This document shows positions 1-7,172 of a stretch of DNA of 64,000 bases, piece by piece. Origin of the DNA: Deferribacteraceae bacterium. Lineage in GTDB: Bacteria; Chrysiogenota; Deferribacteres; Deferribacterales; Deferrivibrionaceae. Location: positions 62,001 to 126,000 of the forward strand of contig JAIHAR010000001.1 of assembly GCA_020054865.1 (NCBI GenBank), written 5' to 3'. The first letter of the stretch is position 1. The number at the start of each line of letters is the position of its first letter. The notes below the pieces were generated by a model. That model was given only the letters and a program-made list of their open reading frames with translations. It did not search any database and had not been told where the DNA came from. Both the position numbers and the translations under genes were made by a program.

Positions 1-566
1 TAGCATGACCATGTAAGATTAAGTGGCGCATTTAGTTTTATGCCAAGCTGTACAATCTCTTTTTTTCTCATTTCAATGAGAGGTGTGACAATTTCTATGT
101 TATTTTGAGGATTTATCCCCACTTTTAAAAGATTGTTAAATGCCTCATAGAAAACTTTTCTGCAATCTGGATACCCGGAACTGTCTTCCTCTACTGCACC
201 AATAAAAATTTTTTCCGCTTTTATAACTTCAGCCCAGGAAGTAGCAATGGAAAGTATATTTGCATTGCGAAATGGGACATAAGTCTTGGGAATGCCGACT
301 CTGTCAAAAGCGCCATCTTCCACGTCAATATTTTTATCGGTAAGGGCGGAGCCACCTATCTGTTTTAAGTAAGATATATCAACCACAAGCCTTTTTTCCC
401 CGCCATAAAAGTCCGCAATATCATTAAATGCCTTTAACTCCCTTTTCTCAGTAAGTTGCCCATAATTAACATGTAAAAAACACGGCTCAAAGCCAAAATC
501 TTTAGCAACGGCAGCAGTGACACAACTGTCAAGACCACCGCTAACCAATACTATTGCTTTTTTCAT
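1..566 (-). CDS. queC: 7-cyano-7-deazaguanine synthase QueC (3' end outside window)
   Basis: Makes preQ0 from 7-carboxy-7-deazaguanine, ATP and ammonia in queuosine biosynthesis. The translation starts MKKAIVLVSGGLDSCVTAAV, with the PP-loop SGGLDS motif of the ATP-pyrophosphatase fold, and continues with QueC-typical sequence (HVNYGQ, YVPFRN, GAVEEDSSGYPDCR). The zinc-binding C-terminal cysteines lie beyond the window edge, so the gene is partial here only because of the cut. It follows the chemoreceptor gene with no gap: that gene's stop codon is immediately followed by this ATG, so they are probably co-transcribed. Confidence 0.95.
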   Translation of the reverse strand, partial: MKKAIVLVSGGLDSCVTAAVAKDFGFEPCFLHVNYGQLTEKRELKAFNDIADFYGGEKRLVVDISYLKQIGGSALTDKNIDVEDGAFDRVGIPKTYVPFRNANILSIATSWAEVIKAEKIFIGAVEEDSSGYPDCRKVFYEAFNNLLKVGINPQNNIEIVTPLIEMRKKEIVQLGIKLNAPLNLTWSC

Positions 567-2192
567 TTACTTCACTTTTCCTTTTAAAAATTTGCTATAT
601 TTCTTATCTTCAACTTTAATGTGATTTAATAACCAGCTTTTTAAAAACTCAAGAAGGTTAAATCCAATAGAAACTTTTCCGCTTTTCAAATCATTCAAAA
701 ACTTTCCTACCTGGGCTTTCAAAGCTTCATGTATTTTTTTATGCTCAGAATATTCAGGGTAATTAAATTTTTGAAATGCATTTTCTTCATTGTCAAAGTG
801 ATATACTGTATATTCTACAAGTTCATTTAAAATACTTTCAACTTCATTTTGAGCCCTGTTTTCTCTAACGGCAGAATAAATCCTGTTTACAAGCTCAGCG
901 AGCTTTTTATGTTGATTGTCAAATTCACTTATACCTGTTTCAAAACTGCTGTCCCATTCTATAAAATTTTTCATATTGCCTAAATTTATCCCCTGCATAA
1001 GCTCATTCAAATTGACTGCTATCTTAAAAAGGTTATCCCCTGCCATGGAGTTATCGGCGGCAAGTGATTTGATTTCCTCAATGGAAGATGCCACATCATT
1101 CATACTTGCAGCGATATCTGAAATAGCAATATTCTCTTCTTCTACTGCAGCTGTAATATTCCTCAGCGCTTCATTAATCTGGCTAAATTTCTCATTAACA
1201 ATATTAACAGAATCTTCGGTCATATTCGAATACTCTATCCCCTTTTCAACCTCTTTTATTTCATCTTTTACAGTATTTACAATCAGTTTTACTTCTTCAT
1301 TAAGATTTCTTATCACATCTTCAATTAGTTTTGTAGAATCAGTAGTCTTATTTGCCAGCTTCCTTACCTCATCGGCCACCACAGCAAACCCGCGTCCTGC
1401 TTCCCCAGCCCTTGCTGCCTCAATTGCCGCATTAAGCGCAAGCAAATTAGTCTGATCAGCAATATCATTAATAGTTGTGATTACTCCACCTATTTCCTTG
1501 GACAAAGATTCAAATTTTTTAACTGTACTTGATACTGCCTCAGAGGATTCATTTATTTTAAGCATTTGTCTTTTGTTTTCTCTGATACGTTCAACAGTCT
1601 TTAATAACTCATTTTGACATTCTTCAGACAAAGAAAAGGTATTATTTGTATTTTCAAGAATATTTACACTTGTAGCTGAAAGCTCTTCGGCTGCAGAAGA
1701 TACACTCTGTGTTTTGTCATTTATCATCATCACGCTGTTATTTATATTCTCACTTATTTCTATCAAATCGTTGGCAGCGCCTTTTAGCGAAACAGTGGAA
1801 TCGAGAAAGCCCCTTAAAATACCTGCAAATTTATCTACAAACGAATACGCCTGCCTTGATAAATCACCCAACTCATCGTTAGAAATACTGTCTGACTTTT
1901 TTATTGCAAAATTACTATTATAAAGATCTTTGCAAATGGCACTTATTGTATTGATATTTTTAAAAAGGTATTTAATGAAAAGGAAAATAATTACAAAATT
2001 TATCAATGTACCAATGACCATTACCGCTATAATAAGGTAGAAATATGTATTAACTACTTCGGCAATATGGTCATAATTAGTCAAATTCCCAATTTTATAC
2101 AGACAATATAAACCAAAAAGTCCTATAATCCCACCGATTGAACCAATAAAAAGAAATGAAACAAAAAGCTTTGTTTTTACCCCAAACTTCAT
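567..2192 (-). CDS. Methyl-accepting chemotaxis protein with C-terminal hemerythrin domain
   Basis: Chemoreceptor of 541 aa. Two membrane segments (about residues 9-32 and 52-76) enclose a loop of only about 20 residues, so there is no periplasmic sensor domain. A HAMP-like linker follows, then the MCP signalling hairpin with the near-invariant core ([20 protein letters not shown]) that contacts CheA/CheW. The last 130 residues are a bacteriohemerythrin with all ligand motifs: DNQH, HFDNEE, HKKIH and HIKVED. Sensing is therefore inferred to be cytoplasmic, of O2 or NO through the di-iron site, as in DcrH of Desulfovibrio. The start was set at the ATG preceded by AAGGAGG; an upstream ATG 14 codons earlier lacks a ribosome site. 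Confidence 0.93.
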   Translation of the reverse strand: MKFGVKTKLFVSFLFIGSIGGIIGLFGLYCLYKIGNLTNYDHIAEVVNTYFYLIIAVMVIGTLINFVIIFLFIKYLFKNINTISAICKDLYNSNFAIKKSDSISNDELGDLSRQAYSFVDKFAGILRGFLDSTVSLKGAANDLIEISENINNSVMMINDKTQSVSSAAEELSATSVNILENTNNTFSLSEECQNELLKTVERIRENKRQMLKINESSEAVSSTVKKFESLSKEIGGVITTINDIADQTNLLALNAAIEAARAGEAGRGFAVVADEVRKLANKTTDSTKLIEDVIRNLNEEVKLIVNTVKDEIKEVEKGIEYSNMTEDSVNIVNEKFSQINEALRNITAAVEEENIAISDIAASMNDVASSIEEIKSLAADNSMAGDNLFKIAVNLNELMQGINLGNMKNFIEWDSSFETGISEFDNQHKKLAELVNRIYSAVRENRAQNEVESILNELVEYTVYHFDNEENAFQKFNYPEYSEHKKIHEALKAQVGKFLNDLKSGKVSIGFNLLEFLKSWLLNHIKVEDKKYSKFLKGKVK

Positions 2193-2391
2193 AACTGCCT
2201 CCTTTTTAACTTCCAATTTATAAAGCTTATTCATAAAATCTTCAACTAAAATTTAAAACAACTTAAAATATCTGAAAATATTCTAATCTCATTATATATG
2301 AATAAATTATTTAACTTTTCTTTAAACTTTTTCTTGCAAAAACAATCTATATAAAATATCTTTCGCTAAAATATTTTTGGAGGGCAAATTT

Positions 2392-3219
2392 ATGAAAAAA
2401 ACTCTACTTGCGGTTTTAAGCGTAATATTACTTGTGTCAAATATTTTTGCTGCCCCGGTTGAAGATAACCTAAAGTCAGCGCTTATCGATAATTTTAAGA
2501 AAAGAGGCCTTAATGAAATTGAGCTAAAAATTACTTCTCTTAAGGCAATCGATGATTTGAAGGGGTTTTATTTTTTTAAGGTAGATATTTTTGACAGGGC
2601 AAGAAACAGATCTGCAAAACAGTATATAATTTCCGATGGAAAGTACATTTTACCTGATATTATCAACATAAAAGAAGGCAGCAGTATAATAAAAGATTAT
2701 GCTTTTGAATACGATATTGAGCAGCTTGATTTATCAAAACTCACCTTTGTTAAAGGAAACAAAAACTCAAATAATATTATTATAGATGCCAGCGATTTCC
2801 AATGTCCATTCTGCAGAAAGGCACACACTTACTTGGAAGAAAAATTGAAAAATGTTAAAGACTACGCATTTTATATGCTCCACGTACCACTTTCAATACA
2901 TGACAAGGCTGTGCTCTATGCAAAAATATTCGAAGCCGGCTTAAAGTTAAACAAAAATTTTGCCGATGAACTTTACTCTGGCAAATACGACAATATGCAG
3001 ACTGAAGAAATCATAGCAAAATTTGCGGAAATGTCTGGAAACCCGGATAAATTCAAAAAGTTAGTTGACGATAAATTTATTGAAGATAAAATAAAAAGCG
3101 AAGAAGCATACGCCCAGTCACTTGGCATTCAATCCACACCTGTCCTGTTTTTTAACGGAAGAAAAGTTGAGGGCTACAATACTCAGTTAATTGACAAAGG
3201 TCTTAACCTCTTTAAATAA
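2392..3219 (+). CDS. Periplasmic thiol:disulfide interchange protein, DsbA/DsbC-like
   Basis: A 275-aa exported thioredoxin-fold protein. It has a signal peptide (about 1-20, cleavage after a segment ending IFA), a roughly 100-residue N-terminal region, and a thioredoxin domain with the redox motif CPFC in DFQCPFCRKAH. The cis-proline loop is TPVLFFNG near the C-terminus. The arrangement, with an N-terminal extension and a helical insert, resembles DsbC/DsbG or the Thioredoxin_4 group, so it may be an isomerase or an oxidase. The start is the ATG preceded by GGAGGG; a TTG five codons upstream is less likely. It is transcribed alone and ends in a clear terminator. Confidence 0.85.
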   Translation: MKKTLLAVLSVILLVSNIFAAPVEDNLKSALIDNFKKRGLNEIELKITSLKAIDDLKGFYFFKVDIFDRARNRSAKQYIISDGKYILPDIINIKEGSSIIKDYAFEYDIEQLDLSKLTFVKGNKNSNNIIIDASDFQCPFCRKAHTYLEEKLKNVKDYAFYMLHVPLSIHDKAVLYAKIFEAGLKLNKNFADELYSGKYDNMQTEEIIAKFAEMSGNPDKFKKLVDDKFIEDKIKSEEAYAQSLGIQSTPVLFFNGRKVEGYNTQLIDKGLNLFK

Positions 3220-3225
3220 ATTTCA

Positions 3226-3254
3226 GGCGGCCTAAAACAGGGCCGCTTTTTTTT
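3226..3254 (+). terminator. Rho-independent terminator after the Dsb-like gene
   Basis: GCGGCC at 3227-3232 pairs with GGCCGC at 3241-3246 around an 8-nt loop, followed by eight T residues. It lies 7 bp after the stop codon. Confidence 0.9.
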
Positions 3255-3508
3255 ATTTTTAATCACCTCAAAAATATATGTCTTCAAATCAAAATAAACT
3301 TCGGTTTTTTATTTATTGCCTGCCATTATTGTTTTGCAGTTACCGCCGAACATTCTACCATTTTTGTCAAATATTACAATTTTGTAAAATATTTATTAGT
3401 AATTTCAGACTCAAAGTATAAAAACATCATCCTACCAGTCAGCTTAAGGTGCATAATATTTATATTATATCAATATGTTATTTTCTATTAATTTTTTTTC
3501 AATTTCTG

Positions 3509-3537
3509 TTGCAAACCACAAATCTATGGCATATAAT
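3509..3537 (+). promoter_or_regulatory. Sigma-70 promoter for the short pilin gene
   Basis: TTGCAA at 3509-3514 is followed, after exactly 17 bp, by TATAAT at 3532-3537. Transcription would start near 3544, giving a leader of about 34 nt with an AGGAGG ribosome site. The rest of the roughly 320-bp gap upstream (from 3255) is very AT-rich and I see no gene in it. A sigma-54 style match (TGGCAT, N5, TTTC) overlaps the -10 region but lacks the -12 GC, so I prefer sigma-70. Confidence 0.65.
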
Positions 3538-3577
3538 TTTCTATAAACTAAACAACAAAAAACCGTAGGAGGTAAAT

Positions 3578-3784
3578 ATGAAGAAAACTAAAAAAGGTTT
3601 TACATTGATCGAGCTGCTCGTCGTAGTAGCTATTATCGGTATCTTAGCAGCTATTGCTATACCACAGTTTGCGAAGTATAGGACTAAGGCTTATGATAGT
3701 GCTGCCCAAAGTGATTTACGAAATGTAAGAGGTGACTTAGAAGCCTATTACGCCGACAATCAACAATACCCATCAGGACTTTAG
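3578..3784 (+). CDS. pilA: Short type IV pilin (PilA-N type, 61-residue mature form)
   Basis: A 68-aa prepilin with a class III leader: the processing site is KKG|FTLIELL, with Glu at +5. The hydrophobic helix that follows ends near AIPQF. The mature chain is 61 residues and has no globular head. Aromatics lie at mature positions 1, 24, 27, 32, 50, 51 and 57. From memory, Geobacter sulfurreducens PilA is also 61 residues with aromatics at 1, 24, 27, 32, 51 and 57 and a near-identical first half. A well-placed AGGAGG precedes the ATG. The next gene begins 9 bp after the stop and encodes a small exported protein, as in the split PilA-N/PilA-C arrangement. Geobacter-type short pilins have been linked both to conductive pili and to secretion pseudopili; the sequence alone cannot decide. 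Confidence 0.9.
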   Translation: MKKTKKGFTLIELLVVVAIIGILAAIAIPQFAKYRTKAYDSAAQSDLRNVRGDLEAYYADNQQYPSGL

Positions 3785-3793
3785 GAGGCAAAT

Positions 3794-4138
3794 ATGAAAA
3801 AAATTACATTAATTGTGTTAATTTTTGCACTTCCAATTATAGGATTTTCAGCTGATACATGGTACGGCGACGATAACTCAACAAAAAATTTTAGCTCTAC
3901 CCCTGTAATTGATTTTAAACCTTCTAAAGGCGTTCAAATAGGTTATGAAAATTTGAACTCTCAGCAAGGATTTAGCTTAGGGGCTCAGCATAAAGCTGGT
4001 GAATATATATATGGAACATCTAGCGATACAACTAATGTTTATATTAATGACGCTGATAAAACAAAAGGCACTGTTAATAGCACCATCAATATACCAGACA
4101 ACGAATCATCTTTTAGTGGTAATTGGTCAGCCAATTAA
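3794..4138 (+). CDS. Small secreted protein, putative PilA-C / Spc-like pilin partner
   Basis: A 114-aa protein with a Sec signal peptide (hydrophobic core LIVLIFALPIIGF, cleavage after FSA). The mature part of about 95 residues is hydrophilic, rich in Ser/Thr/Asn/Gly, and contains no cysteine. It starts 9 bp after the pilin stop with its own AGGAGG, so the two genes form an operon. I do not recognise the sequence itself. Its size, export signal and position match the separate globular partner (PilA-C or Spc) that pairs with headless PilA-N pilins in Geobacter. That role is inferred from context, not from sequence similarity. Confidence 0.7.
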   Translation: MKKITLIVLIFALPIIGFSADTWYGDDNSTKNFSSTPVIDFKPSKGVQIGYENLNSQQGFSLGAQHKAGEYIYGTSSDTTNVYINDADKTKGTVNSTINIPDNESSFSGNWSAN

Positions 4139-4157
4139 TACTTTTAAGTTTAAGGTA

Positions 4158-4187
4158 AAGGTATCCCTGGAATCGTAGGGATACCTT
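4158..4187 (+). repeat. Perfect 11-bp inverted repeat behind the pilin operon
   Basis: AAGGTATCCCT (4158-4168) and AGGGATACCTT (4177-4187) are perfect inverted copies around an 8-nt loop. No run of T follows, only AAAATATT, so it is an imperfect intrinsic terminator. It may terminate the pilin operon or stabilise its mRNA. It also lies just upstream of a REP-type transposase, whose family acts on palindromic elements. Confidence 0.6.
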
Positions 4188-4209
4188 AAAATATTAGCGA
4201 TAGGGGAAA

Positions 4210-4328
4210 GGACAGGCATTTATTTATTGACATTTTTATCTGATTACCTCACTCTCTGACCCCCTTCAAGAAATAAAAGGACAGGCATTTATTTAGGGCA
4301 TTTATTTATTGGGCATTTATTTATTGAC
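4210..4328 (+). repeat. Short repeats GGCATTTATTTATT upstream of the Y1 transposase
   Basis: The unit GGACAGGCATTTATTTATTGAC occurs at 4210-4231. Then GGACAGGCATTTATTTA (from 4279) runs directly into two tandem GGGCATTTATTTATT units (4296-4310 and 4311-4325), the last followed by GAC. So there are four copies, three of them with a 15-bp period. They lie immediately upstream of the transposase gene and probably mark the left end of the element or its target sites. Confidence 0.7.
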
Positions 4329-4372
4329 TTTTTTGCCCGAATTTGCTACTTTTTATCTATCAGGAGGTAGCC

Positions 4373-5347
4373 ATGACAAAGCCAAGAAGCAGCTTTGTTT
4401 CCCTTGAAGATACAAGCTGGTATCATTGTGTATCAAGATGTGTCCGTAGAGCGTTTCTGTGTGGTGTTGATTCTGCTACCGGTAAAGACTTTGACCATCG
4501 CCGCCAGTGGATTGTGGATAGAATGAAGCAACTTACGGAAATTTATTCTATTCATATCGCAGGTTATGCTATCATGAGTAATCATTATCATATAGTTTTG
4601 AAAATCGATCAGAATTCTGTCAATGAATTGTCGGATGAAGAAGTTTTATTAAGATGGAAAAAACTTTATCAAATACCCTACTATGCTAATGAATATCTAA
4701 AAAATAAAAGTAAGTTACCTTCTTATGACAGAGAACTTGCAGAAAACTATATTAACAAAATAAGAGAAAGGTTATATAACATTTCCTGGTTTATGAAATC
4801 CTTAAACGAATACATTTCCCGCAGTGCCAATAAAGAAGATGGCACAAGAGGTCACTTTTGGGAAAGCAGATTTAAATGTCAGGCCTTGCTTGATGAAAAA
4901 GCAATATTGTCTGCTCTTGCCTATGTTGATTTAAATCCTATTCGTGCAGGAATCTCAGATTTACCCGAATCATCAGATTTCACTTCCATAAAAGAACGTA
5001 TAGAATGTGAAAAAGAATCAAAAGTTCCTGATAAATTAATGAAATTTGATACAGAAGAAAAAGAAAAAAACGCTATTCCTTTTGGATTTAAAGAATATTT
5101 AGAACTTGTTGATTGGCTTGGCAGAATCATTAGAGAAGATAAAAAAGGTAGCATAGACAAAAGTAAACCTAAAATCTTAGAAAGGCTTGGTATATCTGTC
5201 GACGGATTTGCCGAATATTCAGATAAGCTGCTGAAAGAATTTGGAAATGCTGTTGGGTCTCCGGAACTTATTCTTAATATTTGTACTTCGAGAAATCTTA
5301 AAGGTATTAAGGGAATTAAAGCAGCTAAAAAATTATTTGCGGCATAA
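4373..5347 (+). CDS. REP-associated tyrosine transposase (RAYT, IS200-like Y1 family)
   Basis: A 324-aa HUH endonuclease of the Y1_Tnp family. The metal-binding HUH motif is HYH in MSNHYHIVLKID (about residues 75-85). The N-terminus has the family-typical WYHCVSRCVRRAFLCG, and SALAYVDLNPIRAGI is the usual conserved segment after the catalytic tyrosine region. The C-terminal 120 residues form a helical extension seen in longer members. The ATG is preceded by AGGAGG; an in-frame ATG 10 codons upstream has no ribosome site. These enzymes nick and join single-stranded palindromic REP sequences and are often domesticated. Short repeats lie directly upstream, and the gene looks intact. Confidence 0.9.
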   Translation: MTKPRSSFVSLEDTSWYHCVSRCVRRAFLCGVDSATGKDFDHRRQWIVDRMKQLTEIYSIHIAGYAIMSNHYHIVLKIDQNSVNELSDEEVLLRWKKLYQIPYYANEYLKNKSKLPSYDRELAENYINKIRERLYNISWFMKSLNEYISRSANKEDGTRGHFWESRFKCQALLDEKAILSALAYVDLNPIRAGISDLPESSDFTSIKERIECEKESKVPDKLMKFDTEEKEKNAIPFGFKEYLELVDWLGRIIREDKKGSIDKSKPKILERLGISVDGFAEYSDKLLKEFGNAVGSPELILNICTSRNLKGIKGIKAAKKLFAA

Positions 5348-5450
5348 TACTTAATTGGATTTAAAGAATAAAAGGAAGTCAAAAAAAACATAAATTTTTT
5401 CTCCATTTATTTAACTCCCTCAATCCCTGCATACCTCAAAATAAAATCTG

Positions 5451-5479
5451 TTGACAACAATTACTCAAGCCAATATTAT
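5451..5479 (+). promoter_or_regulatory. Consensus promoter giving a leaderless mRNA (AAA/PD-(D/E)XK gene 1)
   Basis: TTGACA at 5451-5456, a 17-bp spacer, and TATTAT at 5474-5479. The ATG begins only 6 bp further on, at 5486, which is where transcription would be expected to start. There is no Shine-Dalgarno sequence. The upstream gap from 5348 contains no gene. Confidence 0.7.
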
Positions 5480-5485
5480 TTTAAT

Positions 5486-7027
5486 ATGAAAAAGTTACCT
5501 ATTGGGATACAGACATTTTCTGAGATAATAAAAGAAAATTATGTTTATGTAGATAAGACTGAAATTGCATATAATCTTATTAATGAATTTAAATATGTCT
5601 TCTTATCCCGCCCCAGAAGATTTGGTAAATCTCTGTTTCTTGATACCTTAAAGGAACTATTTAAAGGCAATAAAGAGCTTTTTAAAGGGCTTTACATTTA
5701 TGATAAATGGAATTGGGAAGAGAAATATCCAGTTATCAAAATAAGCTGGGACGGTAAGAATAGAACCATAAATGACCTGGAGCAAAAATTAAAAGAGATT
5801 TTGAAGGATAATCAGGAAAGGTTACAAGTTAAATGTGAAGATGAACTGGATTTGATAATCTGCTTTGAAAGACTTATTAAAGAAGCTTATAAAAAATACA
5901 ATCAAAAAGTAGTAATCTTAGTAGATGAATATGACAAGCCTATCCTTGATGTTATTGAAGATTTAGAGCAAGCTAAGCTACACAGAGAATTTATCAAAGG
6001 TTTATACTCTGTAATCAAAGGCAGTGATGCTTATATAAGGTTTACTTTTTTAACAGGAGTTAGCAAATTTTCTAAGGCCTCAATATTCAGCGGTCTTAAT
6101 ATGCTGACAGACATATCTTTAAATGAGAGATACGGGAATATCTGCGGCTATACTCAAGAAGATTTGGAGACAGTATTTGCTGATTATCTAAAAAATGCAG
6201 ATATGGAAAAAATCAAAGAATGGTATAACGGCTATAATTTTTTAAAAGATAATGTTTACAATCCTTTTGATATATTACAATTTATTGCAAATGGTTTTAA
6301 ATTTAAAAATTACTGGTTTTCAACAGGCACACCTACATTCTTGATTAAACTTATCGAAAAAAATAAATATTTTCTGCCAAAGTTGTCTGATTTGATAGTA
6401 GATGAAAAGTTGGTTGATAGCTTTGATATAGAAAATATCGACATAGAAGTGATTTTGTATCAGTCAGGATATCTGACGATTAGTGAAGTAAGAGAAACTC
6501 CATTTGAAACCATAGAGTATAAACTGTCAATCCCAAACAAGGAAGTTAAAATATCTTTAAATGATTTTATCATAAAATATTTATTGAATACATCTGACTC
6601 AAACAGAGAAAAGTCTTCCCTTTATTTATCCCTTTTGAACGCAAATCTAAAAGAGTTTGAAGATACATTAAAATCAATATTTTCATCAATCCCTTACAAT
6701 AATTACAGCAACAATTTCATTCAAAATTATGAAGGTTTTTATGCAAGTGTTGTTTATATTTATTTGCAGTCATTGGGACTTCAGATAATAGGTGAAGATG
6801 TAACTAATAAAGGCAGAATAGATTTGACCGTTTTTATAGGGGATAAGATTTATATAATTGAGTTTAAGGTGGATGCCAATAAAGGTGAAGCCTTGAATCA
6901 GATTAAAGAGAAAAACTACTCACAAAAATATTTAAATAAATCTTTAGAAATTTACCTTGTAGGTATTGAATTTGATTCAAAAGATAAGAATATAGTTAAT
7001 TTTGAATACGAGAAACTGAAATCGTGA
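5486..7027 (+). CDS. AAA-ATPase-like / PD-(D/E)XK nuclease-like protein, paralog 1
   Basis: A 513-aa protein of the widespread AAA-ATPase_like plus PDDEXK_9 (DUF1703) family. The N-terminal ATPase has a P-loop variant, SRPRRFGKSLFLDTL (about 39-53), and a Walker B-like VVILVDEYDKPILD (about 138-151). The C-terminal nuclease-like domain shows GRIDLT followed by IYIIEFKVD, giving the D and ExK residues of a PD-(D/E)XK active site. The cellular role is not established; these genes are often multicopy and linked to mobile DNA. Closest in the window is the copy at 23650; the copy at 7173 is more divergent. No Shine-Dalgarno, and a promoter placed for leaderless transcription. It lies 138 bp behind the transposase. 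Confidence 0.88.
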   Translation: MKKLPIGIQTFSEIIKENYVYVDKTEIAYNLINEFKYVFLSRPRRFGKSLFLDTLKELFKGNKELFKGLYIYDKWNWEEKYPVIKISWDGKNRTINDLEQKLKEILKDNQERLQVKCEDELDLIICFERLIKEAYKKYNQKVVILVDEYDKPILDVIEDLEQAKLHREFIKGLYSVIKGSDAYIRFTFLTGVSKFSKASIFSGLNMLTDISLNERYGNICGYTQEDLETVFADYLKNADMEKIKEWYNGYNFLKDNVYNPFDILQFIANGFKFKNYWFSTGTPTFLIKLIEKNKYFLPKLSDLIVDEKLVDSFDIENIDIEVILYQSGYLTISEVRETPFETIEYKLSIPNKEVKISLNDFIIKYLLNTSDSNREKSSLYLSLLNANLKEFEDTLKSIFSSIPYNNYSNNFIQNYEGFYASVVYIYLQSLGLQIIGEDVTNKGRIDLTVFIGDKIYIIEFKVDANKGEALNQIKEKNYSQKYLNKSLEIYLVGIEFDSKDKNIVNFEYEKLKS

Positions 7028-7044
7028 CCCGAAAATCGTGAATT

Positions 7045-7100
7045 AAAAAAGGATAAAAAAGGACAAGGATAAAAAAGGACAGACAATTTTTATTATTTAG
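7045..7100 (+). repeat. AAAAAAGGA(TA/CA) iterations between paralogs 1 and 2
   Basis: AAAAAAGGATAAAAAAGGAC is followed by AAGGATAAAAAAGGACAGAC and then AATTTTTATTATTT. The GGACAGACAATTTTTATTATTT part resembles the GGACAGGCATTTATTTATT units next to the transposase and may be a further, degenerate copy of the same element. The rest of the 145-bp gap holds the promoter of paralog 2. Confidence 0.45.
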
Positions 7101-7137
7101 ACACCCTGCTTATGAATCTCTACTTTCACTTTTTCAC

Positions 7138-7166
7138 TTGCATTCATTTAATTTCAAATTTAAAAT
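7138..7166 (+). promoter_or_regulatory. Promoter giving a leaderless mRNA (AAA/PD-(D/E)XK gene 2)
   Basis: TTGCAT at 7138-7143, a 17-bp spacer, and TAAAAT at 7161-7166. The ATG at 7173 follows after exactly 6 bp, the same geometry as for paralog 1, and again no Shine-Dalgarno is present. Confidence 0.65.
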
Positions 7167-7172
7167 AAATTT

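Noticed and set aside
916-1455. Long plus-strand open frame opposite the chemoreceptor
   Set aside because: It is a shadow of the MCP coding sequence; serine-rich low-complexity translation, no start signal.
3521-3545. Sigma-54 promoter for the pilin (TGGCAT-N5-TTTC)
   Set aside because: The -12 GC is missing, and a TTGCAA-17-TATAAT sigma-70 promoter overlaps it with a much better match.
4201-4330. CRISPR array
   Set aside because: The repeats are 15-bp units with no regular spacers and no cas genes in the window.
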